From: Vibrio gallicus
GTDB taxonomy: Bacteria; Pseudomonadota; Gammaproteobacteria; Enterobacterales; Vibrionaceae
Reading direction: 5' to 3'
DNA length: 64,000 nt
NCBI RefSeq assembly: GCF_024346875.1
Contig: NZ_AP024871.1
Location: 2,232,001-2,296,000, forward strand
How positions within the stretch are numbered: position 1 is the first letter of the stretch; each line of letters begins with the position of its first letter. The notes under the pieces are model-generated. The model saw only the letters and a program-made list of their open reading frames with translations, did not search any database and was not told where the DNA came from. Of the stretch, positions 1 to 9,502 are shown piece after piece. Made by a program: the position numbers and the translations under genes.

Positions 1-1275
1 ACCAGAAGCACCACCAGCTCGAATCCCGTTCTTAGCTTGGTACTCAACAACACCGACTGTGATATGAACCTCTTCATCGACTTCAGCTTGAGAGGATGAG
101 ATGGAATAAAGGCGAGGGGTTAACCTGCGTAATAAAGAAATAAGTTGCTCTGCGGAGAGTTTGCTCTTTTTCTCTAACAATACATCTATAACTTGTGTTT
201 TAGAGGCGTAGTCACGCAGCTTTGCTTTATCATCAACCAGTTTTAATAGTTTTTTACTCTGAGATAGCTCAGCATACTTAGTAATCAAGACTGGGTTACT
301 ACTGGTAATTTCATAGTGCTCAACGAGAGCTTGCTTAATTGAAATAGATACGCCATCTACCTCAACCTCAGCCGTTGGTTCTATCGCAAGTAGTTGAAGG
401 ATCTCTAGCACTAAGGATTCATCATTAAGATACCAAACCCCTAACGCATCTCCCGGTTGATAACTAAGCTCAGATTCAGCGAGATCGATCTCAATATGTC
501 GCACATCTTTAGTTGAGTCACGCCCTGTTACTTTCTGATTTGTCACAATCGATGCGGTAAATGGATTCTGTTTGCTGTATTCAGACAAAGATTGTTGCTT
601 ATTAACAACGGCAAGTTGAACCACATCATTACTAGCTTGCTGTAGGTCTTGTTGTATAAAGTCAAAGGTTTGAGTTTGCCACAGTTCAGCAACACTTTGA
701 TAATCAACGTCGCAGTCAACGCGCTCTAAAAATGGCTTTGCGCCTAATTTGGATAAAGCAGCATCAAAGTCTTTCCCTGTTTGGCAAAAATGCTCATAAC
801 TAGAATCACCTAAACCCAGCACGGCATATTGAAGGTTTGATAGTTTGGGGGCTTTTTTAGAGGTGAGGTAATCGTAAAGCTCGATTGCGTTGTCTGGTAC
901 TTCACCCTCACCATTGGTTGAGGCAACGATAACTAAGTGAGTCTCATGTTTAAGGCTTTTCAGTTTATAATCTGCAGCATCAAATAGTTTACTGGAAATC
1001 CCTTGCTGCTCGAACTTAGCTTGCAATACCTCAGCAACACCTTTGGCGTTACCAGTTTGAGATGCATAAACGATAGTTAGTTGCTGTGCAGCGATGCTTT
1101 CTACTTGGGGGGGTAATGATGAGGCTGTCGAATGAGCATTTTGACTCACCCCATAAAAATAGCCGCTCACCCAAGCAAGTTGCTGGGGTGAAAGCTCTGC
1201 TACAGCCTGCTTTAGAAGACCCGCTTGAGAGTCGTTAAGGGGTGAGGCAAACCCCGATAAATCCTTGAGCAACAT
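1..1275 (-). CDS. cysJ: Sulfite reductase flavoprotein alpha subunit, 3' truncated by window edge
   Basis: CysJ is the NADPH-dependent FAD/FMN flavoprotein that passes electrons to the CysI hemoprotein to reduce sulfite to sulfide in assimilatory sulfate reduction (cytoplasm). The first 425 codons are present and the frame runs open to base 1. The start at 1275 has an AGGGA ribosome site about 10 bases upstream. A flavodoxin (FMN) domain is visible, with YASQTGNA at about residues 70-77 and the [12 protein letters not shown] loop further on. An FAD-binding segment follows, with RLYSIS at about 388-393. The C-terminal NADPH-binding third, and probably cysI, lie off the left edge. Family length is about 600 residues, so roughly 30 percent is missing. 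Identification is firm. Confidence 0.95.
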   Translation of the reverse strand, partial: MLLKDLSGFASPLNDSQAGLLKQAVAELSPQQLAWVSGYFYGVSQNAHSTASSLPPQVESIAAQQLTIVYASQTGNAKGVAEVLQAKFEQQGISSKLFDAADYKLKSLKHETHLVIVASTNGEGEVPDNAIELYDYLTSKKAPKLSNLQYAVLGLGDSSYEHFCQTGKDFDAALSKLGAKPFLERVDCDVDYQSVAELWQTQTFDFIQQDLQQASNDVVQLAVVNKQQSLSEYSKQNPFTASIVTNQKVTGRDSTKDVRHIEIDLAESELSYQPGDALGVWYLNDESLVLEILQLLAIEPTAEVEVDGVSISIKQALVEHYEITSSNPVLITKYAELSQSKKLLKLVDDKAKLRDYASKTQVIDVLLEKKSKLSAEQLISLLRRLTPRLYSISSSQAEVDEEVHITVGVVEYQAKNGIRAGGASG

Positions 1276-1376
1276 GATCACAATATCCCTGTTTAATTCG
1301 TGACCACTAGGTTACCCTTTAAAAAAAATAACAATAAAGAATAAAGAGGGATATTTAATAATAAAAAGTAATGAGG

Positions 1377-1607
1377 CTATAGTTCTTCTACACGCACTTG
1401 GGTAAAACCGACCGCCATAGCAGTGCGAGAAGCGGTATCCAGATCTGAGTACTGGCATTGCTCTCCATGTACATCGGTAAGGATTAAGACGCCTCCATCG
1501 GAATCTCGGAACTCCACCATCCATGCACCCTCTTGAGCCCCGGGTTCAACAATGGCCTCTACTAAGTTTTGAGATCTATATAAGACCCGCAATTCATTTA
1601 TAGTCAT
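1377..1607 (-). CDS. Small conserved-looking hypothetical protein, 76 aa
   Basis: I do not recognise a function. The protein is 76 residues, acidic, with no signal peptide or membrane segment, and looks like a small alpha/beta domain rich in Val/Glu (EAIVEP, WMVEFRDSDGG, LTDVHGE, FTQVRVEEL). AGGA lies about 10 bases before the ATG at 1607. It sits about 100 bases upstream of cysJ in the same direction, so it could be co-transcribed with it, but nothing in the protein points to sulfur metabolism. A frame overlapping it at 1312-1524 has no plausible composition, so I prefer this one. Whether it is expressed is an inference from codon use and the ribosome site. Confidence 0.6.
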   Translation of the reverse strand: MTINELRVLYRSQNLVEAIVEPGAQEGAWMVEFRDSDGGVLILTDVHGEQCQYSDLDTASRTAMAVGFTQVRVEEL

Positions 1608-1677
1608 AACAGCACATTCCTTTTTCTTATACTAAGGATGGACCAAACTGCTTAAATTGCGAGTTGAGAATTACTAT

Positions 1678-1700
1678 CAAAAAGGGGCTAAAGCCCCTGA
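1678..1700 (-). terminator. Rho-independent terminator of the outer-membrane protein gene
   Basis: AGGGGCT (1683-1689) pairs with AGCCCCT (1692-1698). On the minus strand the hairpin is followed by a run of T (the A-run before 1683). It lies directly downstream of the gene ending at 1714. Confidence 0.8.
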
Positions 1701-1713
1701 AAAGAATTATTCG

Positions 1714-2370
1714 CTAAAAGGTAATCTTGCTGCCAAGAAACCAACCATCGACAAAACCATACGCCTTCTTATCATACTCTTTAAAAGTATAATCTAAGAC
1801 CCTATAGCCTCCCCTAAAAATAACGTCGATAGAATCGCACTCTATGCGGTATTGTATCCCTGCTGTCATATCAGCACTCTTAATCTTACTTGTCTCACCA
1901 AAATCGAACTCACCTATTACAGCGAAATTACTATTTGGTACCGCAATCAGGGCGTTTGCATACCAACTAAAAATCGTGCTATCAAAATCACCACTTTCAG
2001 TTGCGTCATAGCGATAAAAGCTATTGCGGTAATCTGATAAAGTAAAGCCAAGATCTAGCGCAAGGTTGTCAGTACGTAAAGGGCGGTAATAAAAGGTATA
2101 GTCGTACTTATCATGAGCAATATCGGGGGTATCTAACTTTGTATAACGCAGTCTAAAGTTGGGGAGATAAGGTACATCATGCTCAATCGATGCGGAAAAG
2201 GACGGAATGGTATCATCTTCCTTTCGCGTCTCTTTTATCTTGGTGCTCCCCCAAAAAACATCAGCAGTTACGCTACCTTGTAGTCCATAATCTTCTGGTT
2301 GCGCCTGTGCACTTATAGGCATAGCCAATGCACTAACAGATACCACTGTCACAAGCGTGCATTTGTTCAT
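1714..2370 (-). CDS. Outer-membrane beta-barrel protein (TIGR04219-like)
   Basis: A 218-residue protein with a clear signal peptide (hydrophobic residues 5-20, cleavage probably after AQA near residue 23). The mature part is built of alternating amphipathic strands (LQGSVTADVFWG, FRLRYTKLD, YDYTFYYRPL, GGYRVLDYTF) and ends in a terminal phenylalanine (GSKITF), the usual signal for assembly into the outer membrane by BAM. The pattern fits the family of small barrel proteins described as TIGR04219, as far as I can recall it. No substrate can be inferred. A dedicated terminator follows, and pspG upstream is separated by about 70 bases, so it is probably its own transcription unit. Confidence 0.7.
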   Translation of the reverse strand: MNKCTLVTVVSVSALAMPISAQAQPEDYGLQGSVTADVFWGSTKIKETRKEDDTIPSFSASIEHDVPYLPNFRLRYTKLDTPDIAHDKYDYTFYYRPLRTDNLALDLGFTLSDYRNSFYRYDATESGDFDSTIFSWYANALIAVPNSNFAVIGEFDFGETSKIKSADMTAGIQYRIECDSIDVIFRGGYRVLDYTFKEYDKKAYGFVDGWFLGSKITF

Positions 2371-2439
2371 TTAAAACTCCTACCACTCTTTAAATTCAAT
2401 CAATTAGAGTGATACTAGCACAACAAATCAACACATTTA

Positions 2440-2649
2440 TTAATTACTGGTAGCGATAAACTTTTGATACAGAAAATAGACAATTACAGCCATCAGTACG
2501 TAGGGAATAAACTTAACTAAGGCCCCTAGGAAACTCATTACTAAGGCTATAAAAAATAGGCTAGCGAATGCAATCAAGAACCCCATAAAAGTAATGCCTG
2601 TAACAAACAATATCCCTATAAACATGAATATCATCAGTAACTCACCCAT
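2440..2649 (-). CDS. pspG: Envelope stress response membrane protein PspG
   Basis: A 69-residue, almost wholly hydrophobic protein with two or three membrane segments (about residues 4-28, 30-45 and 48-63). It resembles E. coli PspG (YjbO), an inner-membrane member of the phage shock regulon that acts with the proton-motive-force defence system. Three points support the call: length and hydrophobic pattern, the neighbour dusA (the same pairing occurs in E. coli), and a near-perfect sigma-54 promoter 45-60 bases upstream, which is how pspG is transcribed under PspF. Sequence identity to E. coli PspG is modest, so the call depends partly on context. Confidence 0.75.
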   Translation of the reverse strand: MGELLMIFMFIGILFVTGITFMGFLIAFASLFFIALVMSFLGALVKFIPYVLMAVIVYFLYQKFIATSN

Positions 2650-2692
2650 TGTGACTCCCTAGTATCATTAAAATCTATCTATTAATGTAGAT

Positions 2693-2708
2693 AGCAATAA
2701 GCTTGCCA
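2693..2708 (-). promoter_or_regulatory. Sigma-54 (-24/-12) promoter of pspG
   Basis: Read on the minus strand the site is TGGCAAG, four bases, TTGCT. It matches the sigma-54 consensus TGGCACG-N4-TTGCW at all but one defined position, with the required 10 bases between GG and GC. Predicted transcription start is near 2682, giving a leader of about 33 bases before the pspG ATG. PspF enhancer sites would be expected between 2730 and 2810, but I could not identify them with confidence. Confidence 0.8.
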
Positions 2709-2824
2709 AGTTCCATTCAGGCTCCATTTATCAATAACTTAATAGCAAAAAACAGCTGAAAAGCATCCCTTTCCAACTGTTTACTGTTATCTAAATGGCT
2801 AAATAAACCAAGAGTTAGTGTTTT

Positions 2825-3805
2825 TTAAACCTCTAACTCTTGCGGGATCTTTGCCAGAGCCGCTTGTAGCACTTCTAGGCCAGAGCCTTTTTTATGTGCA
2901 TTTTCGCTGATATAACGTCGCCATTGGCGTGCACCTGGCATTTGCTGGAAGAGTCCCAACATATGACGTGTAATATGACCGAGGTATGCACCCTCACTTA
3001 GTTGCTGTTCTATATACGGATACATCAGCTTAACTACGTCACTACGTTTAATCACAGGCTTATCTTGACCAAAGATTCGTTGATCAACCTCTGCTAGAAT
3101 ATAAGGGTTTTGATATGCCTCACGGCCGATCATCACACCATCTAAGTGCTGCAAGTGCTGTAAAGACTCATCCAAGCTTTTTACTCCACCGTTTACCGCT
3201 ATATCTAAATGAGGGAAATCCTGTTTAATTTGATACGCTCGTGGGTAATCTAATGGTGGAATTTCTCGGTTTTCTTTAGGGCTTAAGCCACTAAGCCAAG
3301 CTTTACGGGCATGGATAGTAAAATGCTCACTTCCTCCCTGCTCACTCACTATAGAAATAAAGCGAGTTAAGAATTCATATGAATCTTGGTCGTCGATTCC
3401 GATACGTGTTTTAACGGTAACAGGAATAGAAACCTCAGACTTCATCGCTGCAACACACTCTGCCACCAGCTCAGGATCCGCCATTAAGCACGCACCAAAT
3501 CGACCGTTCTGAACTCGATCTGACGGGCAACCTACATTAAGGTTCACTTCGTCATATCCTCGCTCTTGAGCTAGCTTTGCACAATGAGCTAAGTCTTTTG
3601 CATTCGACCCGCCTAGTTGTAACGCAACAGGGTGTTCACTTTGGTCATGCTTTAAGAAGTCACCCTTGCCATGAATAATTGCACCTGTAGTAACCATCTC
3701 GGTATACAGCAAAGTATTCTGTGACAACAGCCTGTGAAAGTATCGGCAATGTCGATCCGTCCAATCAAGCATAGGAGCGACGGATAAGCGTGAGGATGAA
3801 TGCAT
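2825..3805 (-). CDS. dusA: tRNA-dihydrouridine(20/20a) synthase
   Basis: DusA is an FMN enzyme that reduces uridine 20/20a in the tRNA D-loop with NADPH. The protein has 326 residues, near the usual DusA length. Visible motifs are the N-terminal [14 protein letters not shown] (flavin-binding barrel start), [15 protein letters not shown], and the catalytic cysteine in RFGACLM. The C-terminal helical tRNA-binding region contains [26 protein letters not shown] with GRFGACL is diagnostic of the Dus family, and [13 protein letters not shown] of the DusA branch. The gene is upstream of pspG in the same direction with about 175 bases between, and pspG has its own sigma-54 promoter, so they are probably separate transcription units. 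Confidence 0.95.
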   Translation of the reverse strand: MHSSSRLSVAPMLDWTDRHCRYFHRLLSQNTLLYTEMVTTGAIIHGKGDFLKHDQSEHPVALQLGGSNAKDLAHCAKLAQERGYDEVNLNVGCPSDRVQNGRFGACLMADPELVAECVAAMKSEVSIPVTVKTRIGIDDQDSYEFLTRFISIVSEQGGSEHFTIHARKAWLSGLSPKENREIPPLDYPRAYQIKQDFPHLDIAVNGGVKSLDESLQHLQHLDGVMIGREAYQNPYILAEVDQRIFGQDKPVIKRSDVVKLMYPYIEQQLSEGAYLGHITRHMLGLFQQMPGARQWRRYISENAHKKGSGLEVLQAALAKIPQELEV

Positions 3806-3963
3806 AATTTAGACCTTATATTGAGCTAAACAACACCTATCCAATGCTAATCGATAAGTATTGCTATAAGTGAAAGCGACTGGAATCATCTAGCCCTTCA
3901 ACTTTGAGGTGCGGATTATACGGTGTGGTTGAATATCCATCAATCCCAGAATCTCACTAAATT

Positions 3964-4008
3964 AAAAAAGCCTGCTTAGACATTGTCTTGGCAGGCTTTA
4001 GTTTTTTT
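3964..4008 (-). terminator. Bidirectional-looking terminator downstream of metQ
   Basis: AAGCCTGC (3968-3975) pairs with GCAGGCTT (3991-3998), with an A-run on the left and a T-run on the right. On the minus strand it ends metQ transcription. Confidence 0.85.
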
Positions 4009-4026
4009 GGAAAGATTCAACTACAA

Positions 4027-4830
4027 CTAAAATGCAGGCTCAATCGTTCCTTTAAAGGTTTTTTCAAGGAATTCTCGCGTCGCTTGCGATTGGAATATTT
4101 TCACAAACTTCTGATAATCAGCATCATCTTTATGGTCCTCACGCGCCGCGATAACCATTACTGCTAGAGGGGCATCTTTGGCTTCGAGGAAAATACCTTG
4201 TTTCTTAGGGTCTAACCCGGAAGACATTACATAGTTCATAGTAATTGCCGCTGCATCTAAGTCATCTAATGCGCGAGGTAATTGAGCTGCATCAACCTCT
4301 ACAAACTGTAGCTGCTTGGGATTAGAAGTGATGTCTTGTAGTGTCGCTTTAAATCCAACATCAGACTTTAAGGTAATAAGCTTTGCTTGAGCAAGCAGTA
4401 GTAGGCCTCGACCACCATTGGTTGGGTCATTTGGAATACCGATTCTTGCTTTATTTGGTAACGCAGCTAAAGAGTCGAATTTATCTGAGTAGATTCCCAT
4501 TCGCATCAAAATAGAGCGGCCAATAGAGGTTAGATGCGAGTCATGCCCTTGGTTATAGTTATCTAAAAACGGTTGATGCTGATAACTGTTTAAATCAATA
4601 CTGCCATCGTCTAACGCCGCATTAGGTGTAACGTAATCTGAGAATTCAACAACTTCAACTTTTAGGCCTTGTTTAGCCGCTTCTTTAGCCACCGCTTCCA
4701 CCACCTGAGCGTGAGGGCCGACAGTAGCACCAACCTTAATCACCTTAGCTTCTTCCTTACCACAAGCTGTTAGGCCTAAAGCCAACGCTGAGATTAGTGT
4801 CAAACCTATTACGCTCTTAATCCCTTTCAT
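4027..4830 (-). CDS. metQ: Methionine ABC transporter substrate-binding lipoprotein MetQ
   Basis: A periplasmic, lipid-anchored D/L-methionine-binding protein of the NlpA/MetQ family. A lipoprotein signal is followed by the lipobox LTAC (cysteine at about residue 23 from the chosen start). The mature part begins with IKVGATVGPHAQVVE and contains SYQHQPFLD and PNDPTNGGRGLLLL, both typical of the family. I start it at 4830 (267 aa) because a GGAG ribosome site lies just before that ATG, whereas the ATG six codons upstream lacks one. No metN or metI adjoins it, so it is an orphan binding protein here. It may serve a transporter encoded elsewhere or be a paralogue. A MetJ-box-like site upstream supports methionine control. 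Confidence 0.9.
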   Translation of the reverse strand: MKGIKSVIGLTLISALALGLTACGKEEAKVIKVGATVGPHAQVVEAVAKEAAKQGLKVEVVEFSDYVTPNAALDDGSIDLNSYQHQPFLDNYNQGHDSHLTSIGRSILMRMGIYSDKFDSLAALPNKARIGIPNDPTNGGRGLLLLAQAKLITLKSDVGFKATLQDITSNPKQLQFVEVDAAQLPRALDDLDAAAITMNYVMSSGLDPKKQGIFLEAKDAPLAVMVIAAREDHKDDADYQKFVKIFQSQATREFLEKTFKGTIEPAF

Positions 4831-4851
4831 TCTAACTCCATAATTCATTTA

Positions 4852-4867
4852 AGACTTCTAGCCATCT
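4852..4867 (-). promoter_or_regulatory. MetJ-box-like operator upstream of metQ
   Basis: Two adjacent 8-mers on the plus strand, AGACTTCT (4852-4859) and AGCCATCT (4860-4867), match the MetJ met-box AGACGTCT at 7 of 8 and 6 of 8 positions. MetJ with S-adenosylmethionine binds two or more tandem met-boxes. The site is about 20 bases upstream of the metQ start, so a bound repressor would sit over the promoter or leader. Confidence 0.65.
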
Positions 4868-4948
4868 AAATGCCTATGTTACTCCATTATTACGAGATTG
4901 CAATTCACAACAGATATAACCTTTAAGTATATTTAATAAGGTGCAATA

Positions 4949-4977
4949 TAAAAAAAGACCAGCACTAGGCTGGTCTT
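4949..4977 (-). terminator. Terminator of pgi
   Basis: AAGACCAGC (4955-4963) pairs perfectly with GCTGGTCTT (4969-4977). The A-run to the left becomes a U-run on the minus strand. It lies 23 bases after the pgi stop. Confidence 0.88.
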
Positions 4978-4999
4978 CTGTCTAACTAAACGTTAAGGC

Positions 5000-6652
5000 T
5001 TAACTGCGCAGTTGTTTAAACGCATTAATCAAACCATTAGTTGAGCTATCATGAGAGTCCACTGCGGTGTTGTCGGCCAACTCAGGTAAGATTTGGTTTG
5101 CTAGTTGCTTACCAAGCTCAACCCCCCATTGGTCAAAGGTAAAGATATTCCAGATAACACCTTGAACAAAGATCTTGTGCTCATACATAGCAATTAGGTT
5201 GCCTAAAGTACGTGGAGTAATCTGTTTAACTAAGATGGAGTTAGTTGGGCGGTTACCTTCAAACACCTTGAATGGTGCTAGTTCAGCGATTTCAGCGTCA
5301 GATTTACCCGCAGCCTTTAATTCAGCTTCAACTACTTGTTGTGACTTACCAAATGCCAGCGCTTCTGTTTGAGCAAAGAAGTTCGACATCAGTTTTTGAT
5401 GATGGTCACCTGTTGGGTTGTGGCTTACTGCTGGCGCAATGAAATCACAAGGAATTAGCTTAGTACCTTGGTGGATCAACTGATAAAACGCATGTTGACC
5501 ATTAGTACCTGGTTCACCCCAGATGATTGGACCTGTTTGGTAATCTACTGCGTCACCATTGCGGTCAGTGTATTTACCGTTTGATTCCATGTTACCTTGC
5601 TGGAAGTAAGCGGCAAAGCGATGCATATACTGATCATAAGGTAAGATAGTTTCTGACTCAGAACCATGGAAGTTGTTATACCAAATACCAATCAGTGCCA
5701 AGATGGTTGGTATATTGTTTTCTAGTTCCGTTGAACGGAAATGGTTATCCATCTCGTGAGCACCAGCAAGTAGCTCAACAAAGTTGTCGTAACCTACACC
5801 TAGTGCAATAGAAAGACCGATTGCAGACCATAGAGAGTAACGACCACCAACCCAGTCCCAGAATTCAAACATGTTGTCAGTATCAATACCAAACTCAGAC
5901 ACTGCTTGGCCATTGGTAGATAGAGCTGCGAAGTGCTTAGCAACGTGTGCTTCGTCAGTTGCAGAAGCCAAGAACCAATCACGAGCAGAGTGTGCGTTGG
6001 TCATTGTTTCTTGAGTAGTAAAGGTCTTTGATGCTACCAAGAATAGTGTTGTCTCAGGGTTAACTTTCTTCAGTGTTTCAGCAATGTGGGTGCCATCTAC
6101 GTTTGAAACAAAGTGCAAATTTAGATGATTTTTAAATGGTGATAGCGCTTCAGTCACCATGTAAGGACCTAGGTCTGAACCGCCGATACCGATATTTACA
6201 ACATCAGTGATAGCTTTACCTGTATAGCCTTTCCAGTCTCCACCGATTACACGATCAGTGAATGACTTAATTTTGTCTAAAACTGCGTTTACTGCAGGCA
6301 TCACATCTTCACCATCTACAACAACTGCAGTGTTGCTGCGATTACGCAATGCGGTATGAAGAACAGCGCGACCTTCTGTTTGGTTGATCTTAGCACCAGA
6401 GAACATTGCATCGATTGCCGATTGAAGTTCGGTTTGCTTAGCAAGATCAAATAGATGAGTCATGGTTTGTTGATCGATTAAGTTCTTAGAGTAATCAACC
6501 AGAATGTCGTCACCAAACGCCTTCGAAAAATTAGTGAAGCGTTGTGAATCAGCTGCAAATAGATCTTTCATCTGCATATCTTGTGCTGACTCAAAATGAG
6601 CAGTTAGCGCTTTCCACGCTTCAGTTTGCGTTGGGTTAATGTTCTTCAACAT
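5000..6652 (-). CDS. pgi: Glucose-6-phosphate isomerase
   Basis: Pgi interconverts glucose 6-phosphate and fructose 6-phosphate in glycolysis and gluconeogenesis (cytoplasm, homodimer). The 550-residue length matches the gammaproteobacterial enzyme. Motifs seen are the sugar-phosphate-binding [11 protein letters not shown], the PGI signature [12 protein letters not shown], the catalytic-glutamate region [19 protein letters not shown], and the C-terminal signature [11 protein letters not shown] with its catalytic lysine. The ATG at 6652 is preceded by AGGAAAT. It is a single-gene unit with its own terminator, and 185 bases separate it from alr. Unlike in E. coli, pgi sits next to dnaB-alr here. 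Confidence 0.97.
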   Translation of the reverse strand: MLKNINPTQTEAWKALTAHFESAQDMQMKDLFAADSQRFTNFSKAFGDDILVDYSKNLIDQQTMTHLFDLAKQTELQSAIDAMFSGAKINQTEGRAVLHTALRNRSNTAVVVDGEDVMPAVNAVLDKIKSFTDRVIGGDWKGYTGKAITDVVNIGIGGSDLGPYMVTEALSPFKNHLNLHFVSNVDGTHIAETLKKVNPETTLFLVASKTFTTQETMTNAHSARDWFLASATDEAHVAKHFAALSTNGQAVSEFGIDTDNMFEFWDWVGGRYSLWSAIGLSIALGVGYDNFVELLAGAHEMDNHFRSTELENNIPTILALIGIWYNNFHGSESETILPYDQYMHRFAAYFQQGNMESNGKYTDRNGDAVDYQTGPIIWGEPGTNGQHAFYQLIHQGTKLIPCDFIAPAVSHNPTGDHHQKLMSNFFAQTEALAFGKSQQVVEAELKAAGKSDAEIAELAPFKVFEGNRPTNSILVKQITPRTLGNLIAMYEHKIFVQGVIWNIFTFDQWGVELGKQLANQILPELADNTAVDSHDSSTNGLINAFKQLRS

Positions 6653-6837
6653 ATTTATTTCCTGTTTGTAATTTTAAGTTTGTTCGATTCTGGATAATAG
6701 AATCGAACCCCCCTCTGAAACTCGCAAAGTAGGCATGAAATTGTCATTGCCCAAAAATTATTATTGTGACAGCTTATTTTTTAGAGTATCGATTATCAAC
6801 CAGCTAATTAGCGCACTTATTGATGTTCGTCACATTC

Positions 6838-7938
6838 TTATTGCCCAAGGTGATCTTTGGTGTAAATAGATATGACACGCGAAGTCAATTTAGTTACCAG
6901 TTCATAAGCAATCGTACCCACAAACCTAGCTACCTCTTCCACTGGTAAGTTGTCACCCCACATGACAGCTACATCACCAACTTCGTCACTTGCATCTGGC
7001 CCTAAGTCGACTGTCAGCATATCCATAGATACTCGACCAGCCAACGGGACCTTACGTCCATTAACGAATACTGGCGTTCCATTAGGTGCCGTTCTTGGAT
7101 AACCATCGCCATAACCAATCGCGATAACACCAATTTTGGTATCTCTCTCTGTACTCCAGTTCGCGCCATATCCAACGCTCTCACCCGCCTTTAATTCATT
7201 GATGGCAATCAAGTGTGAGCGCAGAGTCATCACAGGTCGATAGCCCATCTGTGATGCATCGTTATGAGAAAATGGCGATACACCATACATGATGATCCCA
7301 GGTCTCACCCACTCAAAGTGGCTATCAGGTCGAGATAAAATACCAGAAGATGCTGCAATAGAGCGCTCTCCTTGGCAGTTTTCAGTCGTGGCTTCAAACA
7401 GCTCTATCTGCCGGGAAGTAATAGGGTTATCTAGCTCATCAGCACAACCAAAGTGGCTGATATAACGCAATGGCTTAGCGACATTTTTACAGTTATGCAG
7501 TCTTTCAATAAACTCATCGTACTGCTCTGGTCTAACACCCAAGCGATGCATGCCAGTATCCATTTTTAGCCATACCACAACGGAGCCATCTAACTCTGCT
7601 TGCTCTAACGCAACTAGCTGCTCTTCACAGTGGATAACGGTTTGAATATTATTGGTTACTAATATCGGTAGGTCATCTGGTGAATAAAAGCCTTCTAGCA
7701 ATAAGATAGGTTTAACAATGCCACCTGACCTCAATTGCAGGGCTTCTTCTATTCGAGCCACCCCATACGCATCGGTGCCTACTGCATTTTTCGCCACTTC
7801 TAACAAACCGTGGCCATAGCCATTCGCCTTTACAACCGCGAGTAGCTTACTACTTGGCGCTTGATGATGAATTAGCTGGATATTGTGTTGTAGAGCATCG
7901 GTATTGATACACGCGACTGCGGCTTTTGAATTACTCAT
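6838..7938 (-). CDS. alr: Alanine racemase (biosynthetic type)
   Basis: A PLP-dependent racemase that makes D-alanine for peptidoglycan. The length of 366 residues is close to E. coli Alr. The catalytic lysine lies in AVVKANGYGHG (about residues 34-44) and the second catalytic base, tyrosine, in SVGYGANW in the C-terminal beta domain. RVSMDMLTVD is also typical. It starts 8 bases after the dnaB stop on the same strand, the same dnaB-alr operon as in E. coli, so its expression probably depends on dnaB transcription. Confidence 0.96.
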   Translation of the reverse strand: MSNSKAAVACINTDALQHNIQLIHHQAPSSKLLAVVKANGYGHGLLEVAKNAVGTDAYGVARIEEALQLRSGGIVKPILLLEGFYSPDDLPILVTNNIQTVIHCEEQLVALEQAELDGSVVVWLKMDTGMHRLGVRPEQYDEFIERLHNCKNVAKPLRYISHFGCADELDNPITSRQIELFEATTENCQGERSIAASSGILSRPDSHFEWVRPGIIMYGVSPFSHNDASQMGYRPVMTLRSHLIAINELKAGESVGYGANWSTERDTKIGVIAIGYGDGYPRTAPNGTPVFVNGRKVPLAGRVSMDMLTVDLGPDASDEVGDVAVMWGDNLPVEEVARFVGTIAYELVTKLTSRVISIYTKDHLGQ

Positions 7939-7946
7939 ATTAATTG

Positions 7947-9347
7947 TTACTCATCATCATAATCAAAAGCTGGACCCGCATAGTTATCAAAGCGAGAAAA
8001 TTGTCCTTGGAAGGTTAAACGCACTGAACCAATAGGGCCGTTACGTTGCTTACCTAGAATGATTTCAGCTGTGCCTTTCATGCTGCTATCTGGGTTATAA
8101 ACCTCATCTCGATAGATAAACATAATCAAATCAGCATCTTGCTCGATCGCACCCGACTCACGCAAATCCGAGTTAATTGGTCGCTTATCAGCTCGCTGCT
8201 CCAAGGAACGGTTGAGCTGAGATAACGCAACAACCGGCACTTGCAACTCTTTGGCTAACGCTTTTAATGAGCGAGATATTTCTGATATCTCTAATGTTCG
8301 ATTGTCTTGCATACCAGGTACACGCATCAGCTGTAGGTAATCCACCATTATAAGGCTTAACCCACCCGCATCTCGTGCTACACGTCGAGCACGAGAGCGC
8401 AGCTCTGTTGGCGTCAAGCCTGAACTATCATCAATAAACATGTTCTTCTTCTGCATCAGAAGCCCCATGGTTGATGAAATGCGTGCCCAATCTTCATCAT
8501 CGAGTTGGCCAGTTCGAATCTTAGTTTGGTCAACACGCGATAGTGACGCCAGCATCCTCATCATGATCTGCTCTGAGGGCATCTCTAGAGAGAAGATCAG
8601 CACTGGCTTGTCTGAATCCATCGCAGCATTTTCACATAGGTTCATCGCAAAGGTTGTTTTACCCATTGATGGACGCGCTGCCACTATGACCAAATCAGAT
8701 GGTTGAAGACCTGCGGTTTTCTTGTTTAGATCATTAAACCCGGTACTAACACCGGTCACGCCGTCTTGCGGAGATTGATAAAGAACCTCGATGCGTTCAA
8801 GAGTACTTTCTAAAATACTTTCTACGTTCTGCGGTCCTTCATTGTCATTGCCTCGCTCTTCAGCAATGGCAAACACTTTACTCTCTGCTAAATCAACCAG
8901 ATCACTGGAACTACGCCCTTGCGGATCATAACCGGCATCTGCAATTTCATTAGCTACACCAATTAGACTACGTACCACAGCACGCTCTGCTACTATCTCT
9001 GCGTAGGCATTAATATTGGCAGCACTCGGGGTGTTCTTAACCAGATCCGCAAGATAGGCAAAACCACCGACATCTTCTAGTTGTTCACGGCGCTCTAAAA
9101 ACTCAGATAGCGTGATCAAATCCAGAGGCTGACTGTCATCAAGAATGGCTTTAACCGCTTCAAATACTAATCGATGTGGGCGACTGTAGAAATCGGATGC
9201 CATGACCTTTTCGGCCACTGTATCCCAACGCTCATTATCGAGTAATAAGCCCCCTATAACAGATTGCTCTGCCTCAATAGAATGGGGAGGAGTTTTTATA
9301 GCATCGACTTGCTTGTCTTGCTTGGCGTAGGTACGTTGTTCGGACAT
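7947..9347 (-). CDS. dnaB: Replicative DNA helicase DnaB
   Basis: DnaB is the hexameric 5'-3' helicase of the replication fork, loaded by DnaC or DciA. The protein has 466 residues. An N-terminal helical domain (THSIEAEQSVIGG-type start) is followed by a RecA-like domain with Walker A in RPSMGKTTF (about 225-232), the DLIMFIYRDE region and Walker B-like LIMVDYLQLM. The short acidic C-terminus contains FDYDDE. No intein or insertion is present. It leads the dnaB-alr pair and is divergent from the DUF481 gene, with about 155 bases between them for both promoters. Confidence 0.97.
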   Translation of the reverse strand: MSEQRTYAKQDKQVDAIKTPPHSIEAEQSVIGGLLLDNERWDTVAEKVMASDFYSRPHRLVFEAVKAILDDSQPLDLITLSEFLERREQLEDVGGFAYLADLVKNTPSAANINAYAEIVAERAVVRSLIGVANEIADAGYDPQGRSSSDLVDLAESKVFAIAEERGNDNEGPQNVESILESTLERIEVLYQSPQDGVTGVSTGFNDLNKKTAGLQPSDLVIVAARPSMGKTTFAMNLCENAAMDSDKPVLIFSLEMPSEQIMMRMLASLSRVDQTKIRTGQLDDEDWARISSTMGLLMQKKNMFIDDSSGLTPTELRSRARRVARDAGGLSLIMVDYLQLMRVPGMQDNRTLEISEISRSLKALAKELQVPVVALSQLNRSLEQRADKRPINSDLRESGAIEQDADLIMFIYRDEVYNPDSSMKGTAEIILGKQRNGPIGSVRLTFQGQFSRFDNYAGPAFDYDDE

Positions 9348-9502
9348 GGCTTAGCTCAATATCTAGTTTATTAACTGCATTATACTCAGATGATAGAAAA
9401 AATCGCGAAAGTAAGAGGTAGTTGCACAATTTTTACCTGTAGTTGACTATTTGCTTACTACTTAAGCTACAATGCACTCTTTTGAATATCCTGAGGTAAT
9501 TT

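Noticed and set aside
1312..1524. 70-codon minus-strand open frame overlapping the small gene upstream of cysJ
   Set aside because: Arg/Trp/Cys-rich composition without a ribosome site; the other frame at 1377-1607 looks like a real protein.
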